Below are positions 1 to 5,319 of a stretch of DNA of 9,214 nt, piece by piece. Location of the stretch: NCBI GenBank assembly GCA_964485045.1, contig CAZAGO010000021.1, positions 1-9,214 of the forward strand, written 5' to 3'. Source of the stretch: CAZAGO01 sp964485045. GTDB taxonomy: Archaea; Nanobdellota; Nanobdellia; Pacearchaeales; GW2011-AR1. Every line of letters starts with the position of its first letter. Position 1 is the stretch's first letter. A model generated the notes under the pieces. It saw only the letters and a program-made list of their open reading frames with translations. It did no database searches and had not been told where the DNA came from. Position numbers and translations under genes: made by a program.

Positions 1-18
1 AAGGTGTAATTCTTTCAT
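1..18 (-). CDS. possible start of a downstream gene, cut by window edge
   Basis: On the minus strand an ATG at 18-16 follows the hydrolase stop codon (22-20) after one base and opens a frame reading MKELHL to the window edge. The near-contact spacing is typical of a translationally coupled operon partner. Only six codons are visible and there is no Shine-Dalgarno sequence before it, so this may be chance. Confidence 0.25.
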
Positions 19-19
19 T

Positions 20-706
20 TTAGTTGAATAAAACATATTCTGGAGTTTCATTCCCTTTCAATGGGAGAAGGTCTCCTTTTATTTTTTTATATGCCCATGA
101 ATTTCTTGGTTTTTCTCCTTCTGCAAGAACTACAATTCCTCCGTTTTTAACAAAAGTTTTTTCAGGAGAAATTCCTAATAAATTGTTTGCTAATATAAAC
201 TGAAAATTTATATTTGGAATCGAAACTTGTTTTAATTTTCCTATTCCATGATCTCTGCATATTTCTACAACAAAATTTTCTTCATTTTTTTGATCTGAAA
301 AGATTCTATCTTGAAGATTCCCTCTTTTGTAATTTAATCCTCTTGATTCAGCAATTAAATCTTCTACATGAGAAGAGTTTTTTTCAACATATTTTATGGA
401 ACCATCTTTAAACATAATTGGAGCAATATTGCACATAGATTTAGTTTCAGATTCGTAGGCAAGTCCGGTCCCAGGCAGTATAAGTTTACCCTTTAAACAC
501 TTTGAGAAATCTTCAACCTTTTCTTTTAAATAGGATAATGGCATCATTTCTATTGAAGAAGATAGAGAAAGCTCTGGTCCAATGATTATATCTGCTTTAG
601 TTCTGTTGGCAATTCTCATAACTTTTTCAAAATAAGATTGAATATTCTGCTTTTCCAAATAGGAAGTTTTTTGTTTTATTATTGCAATTTTTGTATTATT
701 TATCAT
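20..706 (-). CDS. compact carbon-nitrogen (nitrilase-superfamily) hydrolase
   Basis: A 228-residue protein of the carbon-nitrogen hydrolase superfamily. These enzymes cleave amides or nitriles through a Glu-Lys-Cys triad and a thioester intermediate. All three catalytic positions are visible: Glu45 in GPELSL, Lys109 after the DGSIKYVEK strand, and Cys150 in VEICRDHG, which matches the family's ICyD nucleophile elbow. The N-terminal beta strand (KIAIIKQKT) and the ADIIIGPE strand also fit. Family members are usually about 260-300 residues, so this is a short version that probably keeps only the core sandwich. There is no signal peptide, so it is likely cytoplasmic. The substrate cannot be read from the sequence. 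A TATA box lies 26 bp before the ATG, giving a leaderless mRNA divergent from the DUF1003 gene. Confidence 0.82.
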   Translation of the reverse strand: MINNTKIAIIKQKTSYLEKQNIQSYFEKVMRIANRTKADIIIGPELSLSSSIEMMPLSYLKEKVEDFSKCLKGKLILPGTGLAYESETKSMCNIAPIMFKDGSIKYVEKNSSHVEDLIAESRGLNYKRGNLQDRIFSDQKNEENFVVEICRDHGIGKLKQVSIPNINFQFILANNLLGISPEKTFVKNGGIVVLAEGEKPRNSWAYKKIKGDLLPLKGNETPEYVLFN

Positions 707-713
707 ATTTTAA

Positions 714-723
714 ACAAATTTGT
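714..723. promoter_or_regulatory. 10-bp palindrome in hydrolase promoter
   Basis: ACAAATTTGT is a perfect palindrome lying between the hydrolase TATA box and its start codon. A repressor bound there would block transcription initiation on the minus strand. In such AT-rich DNA a palindrome of this length may be chance. Confidence 0.2.
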
Positions 724-727
724 AAAC

Positions 728-736
728 TATATAAAT
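728..736 (-). promoter_or_regulatory. TATA box of the C-N hydrolase gene
   Basis: ATTTATATA on the minus strand is centred 26 bp upstream of the ATG at 706, the distance expected between an archaeal TATA box and a transcription start at the first base of the start codon. Confidence 0.6.
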
Positions 737-787
737 CTTGCTTTTTGTAACTACTTTAAAGGAACATAGTTTTTAACAATGGATAAT

Positions 788-796
788 TTTATAAAA
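788..796 (+). promoter_or_regulatory. TATA box of the DUF1003 gene
   Basis: TTTATAAAA is centred 25 bp upstream of the ATG at 817. This spacing supports that ATG as a leaderless start and argues against the TTG at 802. Confidence 0.6.
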
Positions 797-816
797 CATT
801 TTTGTCTATTCTTTAT

Positions 817-1224
817 ATGAAGGGAGAAAGTATATTGAAAAAAGGGGTTCCTTTTTCTAAGCATCAAAGAACTTTTGGACAGAAAGCTGCGGATAATCTT
901 ACAAAATGGGCTGGAAGTTGGAATTTTATACTCTTTTTTTCTTTCTTTCTTTTTTTGTGGATTTTAATGAACGGTTATTTTTTGGTAGTTTCTTCAGGAG
1001 GGAATTCTTTTGATCCTTATCCATTTATACTCTTAAATTTAATTTTATCTTGTTTAGCCGCAATACAGGCCCCGATTATTTTAATGAGTCAAAATAGACA
1101 AAACCAACTTGATAGGACGAGGATGGAATATGATTATAAATTAGATAGAAAGGCAGAAAGAGAGATAAATCATATTCAAGAACAATTGAATAGAATAGAA
1201 AAAATAATTCTTAATAAAAGATAA
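817..1224 (+). CDS. DUF1003 two-helix membrane protein
   Basis: A 135-residue protein that closely matches the DUF1003 family, whose function is unknown. Characteristic landmarks appear in order: FGQKAADNLTKWAGSWNFI at about 20-38, a first membrane helix at about 36-57, the FDPYPFILLNL motif at 65-75, a second helix at about 69-90, then the QAPIILMSQNRQNQLDR signature at 84-100. A charged helical tail at about 100-133 probably forms a cytoplasmic coiled coil. The start was set at the ATG at 817 because a TATA box lies 25 bp before it. A TTG at 802 adds five residues. A TTG at 835, preceded by GGGAG, is a further alternative that would remove six residues. Length and architecture are normal for the family. 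It sits divergent from the hydrolase and convergent with gatD. Confidence 0.88.
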   Translation: MKGESILKKGVPFSKHQRTFGQKAADNLTKWAGSWNFILFFSFFLFLWILMNGYFLVVSSGGNSFDPYPFILLNLILSCLAAIQAPIILMSQNRQNQLDRTRMEYDYKLDRKAEREINHIQEQLNRIEKIILNKR

Positions 1225-1230
1225 AATTGT

Positions 1231-1311
1231 ATGCTTTCTAGAAAAGATGTTTTTGTAAATGCTAAAGTTAAAGAGACTAGAAGGTTAAGGAAAATTATAA
1301 AAAGTGATTAA
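1231..1311 (+). CDS. possible 26-residue basic small protein
   Basis: A short open frame encoding a Lys/Arg-rich peptide (MLSRKDVFVNAK then VKETRRLRKIIKSD). It begins six bases after the DUF1003 stop codon and in the same frame. An 81-base run without a stop is mildly notable in DNA this AT-rich. There is no Shine-Dalgarno sequence before the ATG and no recognisable family. It could be a real small protein co-transcribed with DUF1003, or the eroded remnant of a longer C-terminus beyond the present TAA. Confidence 0.22.
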   Translation: MLSRKDVFVNAKVKETRRLRKIIKSD

Positions 1312-1342
1312 TAAAATTTTATAAGAGTCTTTTATTTATTTC
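1290..1342. terminator. T-rich convergent termination region
   Basis: The region between the convergent DUF1003 and gatD genes has T-rich runs on both strands: CTTTTATTTATTTCTC on plus at about 1327-1342, and a TTTTATT...CTTTTTATAATTTT stretch on minus at about 1295-1320. The 12-bp palindrome ATAAAATTTTAT lies at 1311-1322. Archaeal termination needs mainly oligo-U, so both transcripts could end here. Confidence 0.35.
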
Positions 1343-2596
1343 TCTTGAAAAATTATGCAACATCTTCTCTTTTATTATTTCTTTATTTTCTTTCCATTCT
1401 TTATGTCCAAGAACCCAGCCTAATTTTACAAGTGCAGTTTCAGCTAGCATGTCTTCTAAATAAATAATTCCTGTTTCTAGCATCTCTCTTCCATTAGAAT
1501 AAACTAAAGGGTTTGTTCTTCCAAATATACACTGAGTTACTCCACAGACAATCATTCCTTTATTTTGAACTTCCTTTAATTCATTTGTCCAAGAGTTTCT
1601 AGCTCTTTTACTATGGACATGTCCTAATGCTCCCATTTCAATTATAATTCCTTTGTATTTCTTTTTAAGATAGTGGTCTAAGATATCTGGATTTTGTCCA
1701 GGATAAAATTTAATTAGGGCTACATTTTCTTCAAAATTTATTTCTGCTTTTACTTTTTTGTTATTTCTTAAGTTATAATCAGAAATTTTTTCTATTCTAT
1801 TCGGAAAGATTTTAGCAAAAGGAGCAGAATTTATTATTTTGAATGCATCTCTTTTTGAAGAATGCATTTTTCTGACTTTAGTTCCGGGCATTGCATAACA
1901 AAAATCATCATTTTGAGAAGCGTGCCCAACTATCATCACTTCTGCAATATCAGATATAGCAGCTAAAGTAGCACATTGTAAGTTTAAATTAGCATCACTG
2001 CTTGCTCTGTCTATACTTCTCTGAGAATAAGTTAAAACTACAGGTTTGTTTAAATTTTTTAACATAAAACTTAAAGCAGCGCTTGTATAATGTAAAAAAT
2101 CTGTTCCATGAGTAATAATTATTCCTTTTATATTAGAATCATTAAGCAGGTTTTCTGCTATCTTTGCTATTTTTTGCCAGTCTTTGAAGTCCATGTCTTC
2201 TGAAGCTTTCATAAAAGGAACTTCTATTTTAGTTACATTTACTTTTTCGAAGAGTTGTGGGTAGAATTTAAAAAGACTTTCAGGACTTGTAAGCCAATCC
2301 ACACCACCTTTTCTAGGATTTAGTCGAGCGGCAATAGTTCCTCCTGTAATAATCATTGCAATATTCGGTTTCTCTTTATTTTGTTTTATTTTTTCTATTT
2401 CTTTAGGAGTGCTTGCTTTTTCCAGAAGGACAATTTCAAAGATATCTTTTTTATTGAAGCCCATATTATAACCTGAGCTTAATTTTAAGAGGAGTATTCC
2501 TTTTTCTTCAGAAGGGCTTTCAAGTAGAACTCCTTCATATTCTTCCTTAGAAAGAATTATTTTTATCTTGTCTCCTGCGTTTACTTTTTCATTCAT
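1319..2596 (-). CDS. gatD: Glu-tRNA(Gln) amidotransferase subunit D (asparaginase-like)
   Basis: GatD is the L-asparaginase-I-like subunit that releases ammonia from an amide donor and passes it to the kinase subunit that amidates mischarged Glu-tRNA(Gln). The 425-residue product shows both parts of the family. An N-terminal small beta domain at about 7-60 (GDKIKIILSKEEYEGVLL, ending in the SSGYNMGF turn) is specific to GatD. An asparaginase domain follows from about 78. Catalytic residues are all visible: Thr87 in MIITGGTIAA, Thr165-Asp166 in ITHGTDF, and a lysine in KVRKMHSSKRDAF (probably Lys243). The length is normal. The start was placed at the ATG at 2596 because a TATA box is centred 26 bp upstream. 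A TTG at 2605 would add only MFF. It is divergent from the Cys-protein/Tat unit. No gatE is in the window; the nearest kinase-type subunit is GatB-like at 3470. Confidence 0.93.
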   Translation of the reverse strand: MNEKVNAGDKIKIILSKEEYEGVLLESPSEEKGILLLKLSSGYNMGFNKKDIFEIVLLEKASTPKEIEKIKQNKEKPNIAMIITGGTIAARLNPRKGGVDWLTSPESLFKFYPQLFEKVNVTKIEVPFMKASEDMDFKDWQKIAKIAENLLNDSNIKGIIITHGTDFLHYTSAALSFMLKNLNKPVVLTYSQRSIDRASSDANLNLQCATLAAISDIAEVMIVGHASQNDDFCYAMPGTKVRKMHSSKRDAFKIINSAPFAKIFPNRIEKISDYNLRNNKKVKAEINFEENVALIKFYPGQNPDILDHYLKKKYKGIIIEMGALGHVHSKRARNSWTNELKEVQNKGMIVCGVTQCIFGRTNPLVYSNGREMLETGIIYLEDMLAETALVKLGWVLGHKEWKENKEIIKEKMLHNFSREINKRLL

Positions 2597-2617
2597 AAAG
2601 AACAAAAAATAGAGAGG

Positions 2618-2626
2618 TATAAAAAT
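2618..2626 (-). promoter_or_regulatory. TATA box of gatD
   Basis: ATTTTTATA on the minus strand is centred 26 bp upstream of the ATG at 2596, consistent with leaderless transcription and with choosing that ATG rather than the TTG at 2605. Confidence 0.6.
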
Positions 2627-2649
2627 ATAATGATACTTTATTTGTAATA

Positions 2650-2671
2650 GTTACTACAAGGAAGTTGTAAC
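2650..2671. promoter_or_regulatory. imperfect inverted repeat in divergent promoter region
   Basis: GTTACTAC and GTTGTAAC form 8-bp half-sites (7 of 8 positions complementary) separated by AAGGAA. The dyad lies between the two divergent TATA boxes of gatD and the 2712 gene, ending 11 bp before the latter. That is a suitable place for a dimeric regulator or activator acting on one or both units. Confidence 0.35.
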
Positions 2672-2682
2672 AAATAGAAAGA

Positions 2683-2691
2683 TTTATAAAT
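2683..2691 (+). promoter_or_regulatory. TATA box of the Cys-protein/Tat-protein operon
   Basis: TTTATAAAT is centred 25 bp upstream of the ATG at 2712, predicting a leaderless transcript for the first gene of this two-gene unit. Confidence 0.6.
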
Positions 2692-2711
2692 AATAATTTT
2701 ATAATAAAATT

Positions 2712-3050
2712 ATGACAAAAATATTAAGGATAGGTGGAGATCGTTCAAAGAGAACTTTTCACTATGGAAGGGACGATAAAGGAAGAATACTTGAAGATAA
2801 AATTTGTAGATTTTCTTCTTTTTGCCCAGATATTATACAGATGAATAAAAGTCTTGAAGAAGGTGTTCCAAAAAAAGACCTATTAGAGCAATATGACGAA
2901 GTTTGTACTCATCCTGTAGGTTATGAGATGAGAAAGAAAAGTTGCATTATGTATCAAAAATTTTTGGAAATATCTGGTCCATATGAAAAAAATAGAAAAC
3001 TTGAATATTATCAAAAAGTATTAGGAGAAGAGTTATGGAAAAAGGATTAA
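2712..3050 (+). CDS. hypothetical protein with conserved-looking cysteines
   Basis: A 112-residue soluble protein that I do not recognise. It has no signal peptide or membrane segment and is rich in Lys, Glu and Tyr. Cysteines sit at 32, 38, 65 and 78, with a histidine at 67 (CRFSSFC, then VCTHPVG, then KSCIMY). Four cysteines in 47 residues could bind a metal or cluster, but the spacing matches no standard zinc ribbon. The start is supported by a TATA box 25 bp upstream. Its last 16 bases overlap the next gene, so the two are almost certainly co-transcribed and translationally coupled. This links it to the exported or membrane-anchored protein that follows. Confidence 0.7.
   Translation: MTKILRIGGDRSKRTFHYGRDDKGRILEDKICRFSSFCPDIIQMNKSLEEGVPKKDLLEQYDEVCTHPVGYEMRKKSCIMYQKFLEISGPYEKNRKLEYYQKVLGEELWKKD
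3022..3034 (+). promoter_or_regulatory. ribosome binding site of the Tat-leader gene
   Basis: AGGAG at 3023-3027 precedes the ATG at 3035 by seven bases, inside the end of the upstream gene. This Shine-Dalgarno sequence selects that start over the internal ATG of MNRRAF, and contrasts with the leaderless first genes. Confidence 0.6.
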
Positions 3051-3427
3051 GCAAAAAAGAAATGAATAGAAGAGCCTTTTTAAAAGCGACAGGTGTGTTT
3101 CTTGGAGCAGGTCTTGGATTTTCAATAATGAGTGGAATGGAATATATTTTAGAACAAGGTGGAATATCTAATCTTTTAGAAAAAAAATTAAAAGAAAAAG
3201 AGAAGGAGTCTTTTAAGAATTTAAAAAAATACCAAATTGGTGAAAAGGAATATGTTGCTAAACCCTATGATAGTTATTCAAAAATAGTTAGTCAAGATAT
3301 AGAAAAATACTCTTTTTTAAATAATTTTGATGGAAGTGATTTAAGAGGATTTTACAAAGATTTAAATGATAATAAAGAAATGCAAAAGGGTTCTAAATAT
3401 ATTCTTCCTGTATGGAAAAAAGACTAA
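3035..3427 (+). CDS. twin-arginine-leader protein with LysM-like C-terminus
   Basis: A 130-residue protein beginning with a clear twin-arginine leader. NRRAFLKAT at 11-19 fits the Tat consensus (S/T-R-R-x-F-L-K) and is followed by a mild hydrophobic stretch at about 18-35 (GVFLGAGLGFSIM). No good A-x-A cleavage site or lipobox cysteine is visible, so the leader may stay as a membrane anchor. A Lys/Glu-rich linker occupies about 48-68. Residues about 70-127 (KEYVAKPYDSYSKIV, then NDNKEMQKGSKYILPVW) recall a stretched LysM repeat, which starts like YxVxxGDTLxxIA and ends with LxxGxxLxIP. The similarity is weak and inferred by eye. If correct, the protein would bind surface glycans. The start is supported by an AGGAG element seven bases upstream. 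It overlaps the preceding gene by 16 bases. Confidence 0.72.
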   Translation: MEKGLSKKEMNRRAFLKATGVFLGAGLGFSIMSGMEYILEQGGISNLLEKKLKEKEKESFKNLKKYQIGEKEYVAKPYDSYSKIVSQDIEKYSFLNNFDGSDLRGFYKDLNDNKEMQKGSKYILPVWKKD

Positions 3428-3440
3428 GTCTTTACAAAAA

Positions 3441-3449
3441 TTAATAAAC
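3441..3449 (+). promoter_or_regulatory. TATA-like box of the gatB-type gene
   Basis: TTAATAAAC is centred 25 bp before the ATG at 3470. It matches the other promoters in the window in position, although the sequence is a weaker TATA box. The gene can therefore be transcribed apart from the Tat unit only 42 bp upstream. Confidence 0.45.
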
Positions 3450-3469
3450 GCTTTCTCTTTAATTGAATC

Positions 3470-4825
3470 ATGGTAAAGATTGGATTAGAGATCCATGGTT
3501 ATATTTTGACAAAGGAGAAATTATTTTGTGATTGTAATTCAGATCATGGAATAAAATATTTTAATCCAAACACAAATATTTGTGAGATATGTACTGCACA
3601 ACCAGGTGCAAAGCCAATGCTTCCAAATAAAACTGCTGTTGAAAAAGCAGTTCAAATAGCACTTATTCTTGGATGTAAAATAAATCAAAGAGTAATTTGG
3701 CAAAGAAAGCATTATAATTGGCCAGATTTGCCTAAAGGGTATCAAAGTACAATTTCAGGTTCTCATGCTATTCCAACAGGGGTGAATGGAAATTTTTTAG
3801 GAATAGGCATAACTGAATGCCATATAGAAGAAGATCCTGCAGCATGGAATCCTTTAACAGGAGAAATAGATTATAATCGTTCTGGAAGTCCTTTGATAGA
3901 AATAGTAACTGAGCCAGAATTTAAAAGTGCGGAGCAAGTAATAGAATGGTTAAAACAACTTTCTGCTACTCTGGGGTATATAAAAGCTATAGACAAGAAT
4001 TCTGGATTAAAAGCAGATGTTAATATTTCAATTCCAGGAGGAGAAAGGGTTGAAATAAAAAATATTAACAGTTTTAAGAATATCAAATTAGCTATAGATT
4101 ATGAAATAAAGAGACAAGAAAATGAACTTCCAATAAAAAAAGAAACAAGAATGTTTGATGAGAAAAAAGGAGTTACAATAAAAATGCGTTCTAAGGAAGA
4201 AGCAGATGATTATAGGTTTATTTCCGAACCAGATTTACCTTCTTTAATAATAGAAAAAATTGAAATTGAAAAAATGAGAAAAGCGCTTCCAGAAATACCT
4301 CTGGAGAAAATAACCAGACTTGTAAAAAAATATAGAATAGATAAGAGTTCTGCAGAGGTTCTTGCTAAAAATCTTGAAGTTGCAGAATTTTTTGAGAAAG
4401 TTATTGAAAAGATAAATCCTAAAATAGCTGTTCCATGGATAACTGTAGAATTATTGAGAACATTAAATTATAATAAAAAAAGTCTTGATGAAGTTGAAAT
4501 AAATGCAACACATTTTATAGAGCTTTTAGAATTAGTTGAACAAAATAAAATAACTGAATTAAAAGCAAAAGAAATACTAAATAAGTTTATTCCAAAATCT
4601 TTTTCTCCAAAAGAAGAAGCTAAAAGCAATATGAAGATTTCTGGAGAAAAAGAAATAACCAATTTTGCAAAACAAATAATTAGTGAAAATAAAAAAGCAG
4701 TTGAGGACTATAAATCTGGAAAAAAGGAATCTTTGAATTTTTTAATAGGACAACTTATGAAACTAAGTAATAAACGTGCAGATTTTAAAACTGCACGAGA
4801 AATTCTTGAAAATATTTTAAAGTGA
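3470..4825 (+). CDS. gatB: Asp-tRNA(Asn)/Glu-tRNA(Gln) amidotransferase subunit B
   Basis: The 451-residue product is the ATP-dependent subunit that phosphorylates the side-chain carboxylate of Asp-tRNA(Asn) or Glu-tRNA(Gln) and amidates it. It matches GatB along its length: GLEIH at 5-9, a zinc site with Cys20, Cys22, Cys38 and Cys41, WPDLPKGYQ at 84-92, the signature DYNRSGSPLIEIVTEPE at 134-150, VEIKNINSFK at 194-203, and SEPDLPSL at 252-259. A helical GatB/YqeY tail ends with VEDYKSGKKE...NFLIGQLMK. It lacks the large AspRS-like insertion that makes archaeal GatE about 600 residues, and its N-terminal region follows GatB, not GatE. Neither gatA nor gatC is adjacent; gatD lies 0.9 kb away in the opposite direction. 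It has its own TATA-like box 25 bp upstream. The family is certain; the partner subunits and tRNA specificity are not. Confidence 0.93.
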   Translation: MVKIGLEIHGYILTKEKLFCDCNSDHGIKYFNPNTNICEICTAQPGAKPMLPNKTAVEKAVQIALILGCKINQRVIWQRKHYNWPDLPKGYQSTISGSHAIPTGVNGNFLGIGITECHIEEDPAAWNPLTGEIDYNRSGSPLIEIVTEPEFKSAEQVIEWLKQLSATLGYIKAIDKNSGLKADVNISIPGGERVEIKNINSFKNIKLAIDYEIKRQENELPIKKETRMFDEKKGVTIKMRSKEEADDYRFISEPDLPSLIIEKIEIEKMRKALPEIPLEKITRLVKKYRIDKSSAEVLAKNLEVAEFFEKVIEKINPKIAVPWITVELLRTLNYNKKSLDEVEINATHFIELLELVEQNKITELKAKEILNKFIPKSFSPKEEAKSNMKISGEKEITNFAKQIISENKKAVEDYKSGKKESLNFLIGQLMKLSNKRADFKTAREILENILK

Positions 4826-4848
4826 GGTTACAAGAATTTGAAGTCCAA

Positions 4849-4861
4849 TTTCTTTTATTTT
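4849..4861 (+). terminator. T-rich terminator after gatB
   Basis: TTTCTTTTATTTT, 24 bases after the gatB stop codon, is a T-rich run typical of archaeal intrinsic termination. No stable hairpin precedes it. Confidence 0.45.
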
Positions 4862-4895
4862 AAATTACAAAATAAATTCATTAAACCAACTCAAG

Positions 4896-4908
4896 GTTTA
4901 AATAAAAA
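4896..4908 (-). terminator. T-rich terminator after tRNA-Ile
   Basis: Immediately after the discriminator base the minus strand reads TTTTTATTTAAAC, an oligo-T run suited to ending the tRNA transcript. It faces the gatB terminator, so the two convergent units are insulated. Confidence 0.5.
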
Positions 4909-4998
4909 TGAGACTGCACGGATTTGAACCGTGGACCCCCGCCTTTCTGATAAATTTATTATCAGAGCGGTGCTCTAACCAGGCTGAGCTACAGCCTC
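4909..4998 (-). tRNA. trnI: tRNA-Ile(GAU) with intron
   Basis: On the minus strand the sequence folds as a complete cloverleaf. The acceptor stem is GAGGCTG/CAGTCTC with one G-U pair, and the D-arm is GCTC/GAGC with an AGCCTGGTTA loop. The anticodon stem is CCGCT/GGCGG with a U-G closing pair, the variable loop is GGGTC, and the T-arm is CACGG-TTCAAAT-CCGTG. The discriminator is A73 and the CCA end is not encoded. Removing 15 bases leaves the anticodon loop CTGATAA, so the anticodon is GAU, which reads isoleucine AUC/AUU codons. That loop is identical to the usual archaeal tRNA-Ile loop. The mature tRNA would be 75 nt. The 5' 25 bases also recur in the tandem repeats upstream of the gene. Confidence 0.95.
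4945..4959 (-). other. 15-nt archaeal tRNA intron between positions 37 and 38
   Basis: The intron reads ATAAATTTATCAGAA. CTGA (positions 32-35) pairs with TCAG near the intron's 3' end, giving the four-pair central helix. It is flanked by a three-base bulge AAA on the 3' side and TAA opening into the loop on the 5' side. Cutting after the second base of each three-base bulge gives the 37/38 junction. This is the bulge-helix-bulge, or relaxed bulge-helix-loop, recognised by archaeal splicing endonuclease. Confidence 0.85.
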
Positions 4999-5029
4999 TC
5001 ATTTCTTTGAATTTGGCAAGCTCATCTGG

Positions 5030-5039
5030 TTTAAATTTA
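5030..5039 (-). promoter_or_regulatory. candidate TATA element of tRNA-Ile, repeated in each unit
   Basis: TAAATTTAAA on the minus strand is centred about 36 bp before the mature tRNA 5' end. This would place the transcription start near 5009, with an 11-nt leader removed by RNase P. The same element recurs at 5254-5263 in the unit after the gap. Confidence 0.4.
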
Positions 5040-5097
5040 TTTTCTAACCAGGCTGAGCTACAGCCTCTCATTTCTTTGAATTTGGCAAGCTCATCTG

Positions 5098-5197
5098 NNN
5101 NNNNNNNNNNNNNNNNNNNNNNNNNNNNNNNNNNNNNNNNNNNNNNNNNNNNNNNNNNNNNNNNNNNNNNNNNNNNNNNNNNNNNNNNNNNNNNNNN
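5098..5197. other. assembly gap of exactly 100 N
   Basis: The run of 100 undetermined bases is a conventional scaffold-gap length, not a measured distance. It starts 55 bp into one 69-bp unit and ends exactly at the start of another, so the contigs broke inside the tandem repeat. The missing sequence is most simply 14 bp plus any whole number of repeat units. Confidence 0.95.
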
Positions 5198-5319
5198 TCT
5201 AACCAGGCTGAGCTACAGCCTCTCATTTCTTTGAATTTGGCAAGCTCATCTGGTTTAAATTTATTTTCTAACAAAAGCTCTTTGTGAGCTTTAGTTAATT
5301 CGTCTTTTAACAAGCCGAA

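Larger units (their letters stand above)
4974..5266. repeat. 69-bp tandem repeat carrying the 5' end of tRNA-Ile
   Basis: Units begin with TCTAACCAGGCTGAGCTAC (plus strand) at 4974, 5043 and 5198, with an exact 69-bp period where measurable (4974 to 5043; 5198 to 5267). The first unit is complete and overlaps the tRNA. The second is cut after 55 bp by the N run, and the third is complete. The visible copies look identical. Each holds the first 25 bases of tRNA-Ile (acceptor 5' strand to D-loop) plus 44-45 bp of upstream flank, including the TATA-like TTTAAATTTA. TCTAAC also occurs at 5267-5272 where the flank becomes single-copy, so duplication between two 6-bp microhomologies is likely. The true copy number is hidden by the gap. 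Confidence 0.92.

Noticed and set aside
3470..4825. Annotation of this gene as gatE
   Set aside because: It lacks the AspRS-like insertion, is about 150 residues too short, and has GatB-specific sequence in the N-terminal region (NPNTNICEICTAQPGA, WPDLPKGYQ).
4974..4998. Split tRNA 5'-half genes
   Set aside because: The repeated part stops in the D-loop, not at an intron-like position, has no trans-pairing leader, and an intact tRNA gene is present.
4908..5234. Plus-strand open frame through the tRNA and the N run
   Set aside because: It starts with the antisense tRNA pattern (MRLHGFEPWTPAF), continues through repeats and unknown bases, and exists only because 69 is a multiple of three.
4974..5266. 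CRISPR array or integration attachment site
   Set aside because: Units abut without variable spacers, so it is not CRISPR. The duplicated tRNA part is the 5' end to the D-loop, not the 3' half usually used by integrases, and no integrase is nearby.
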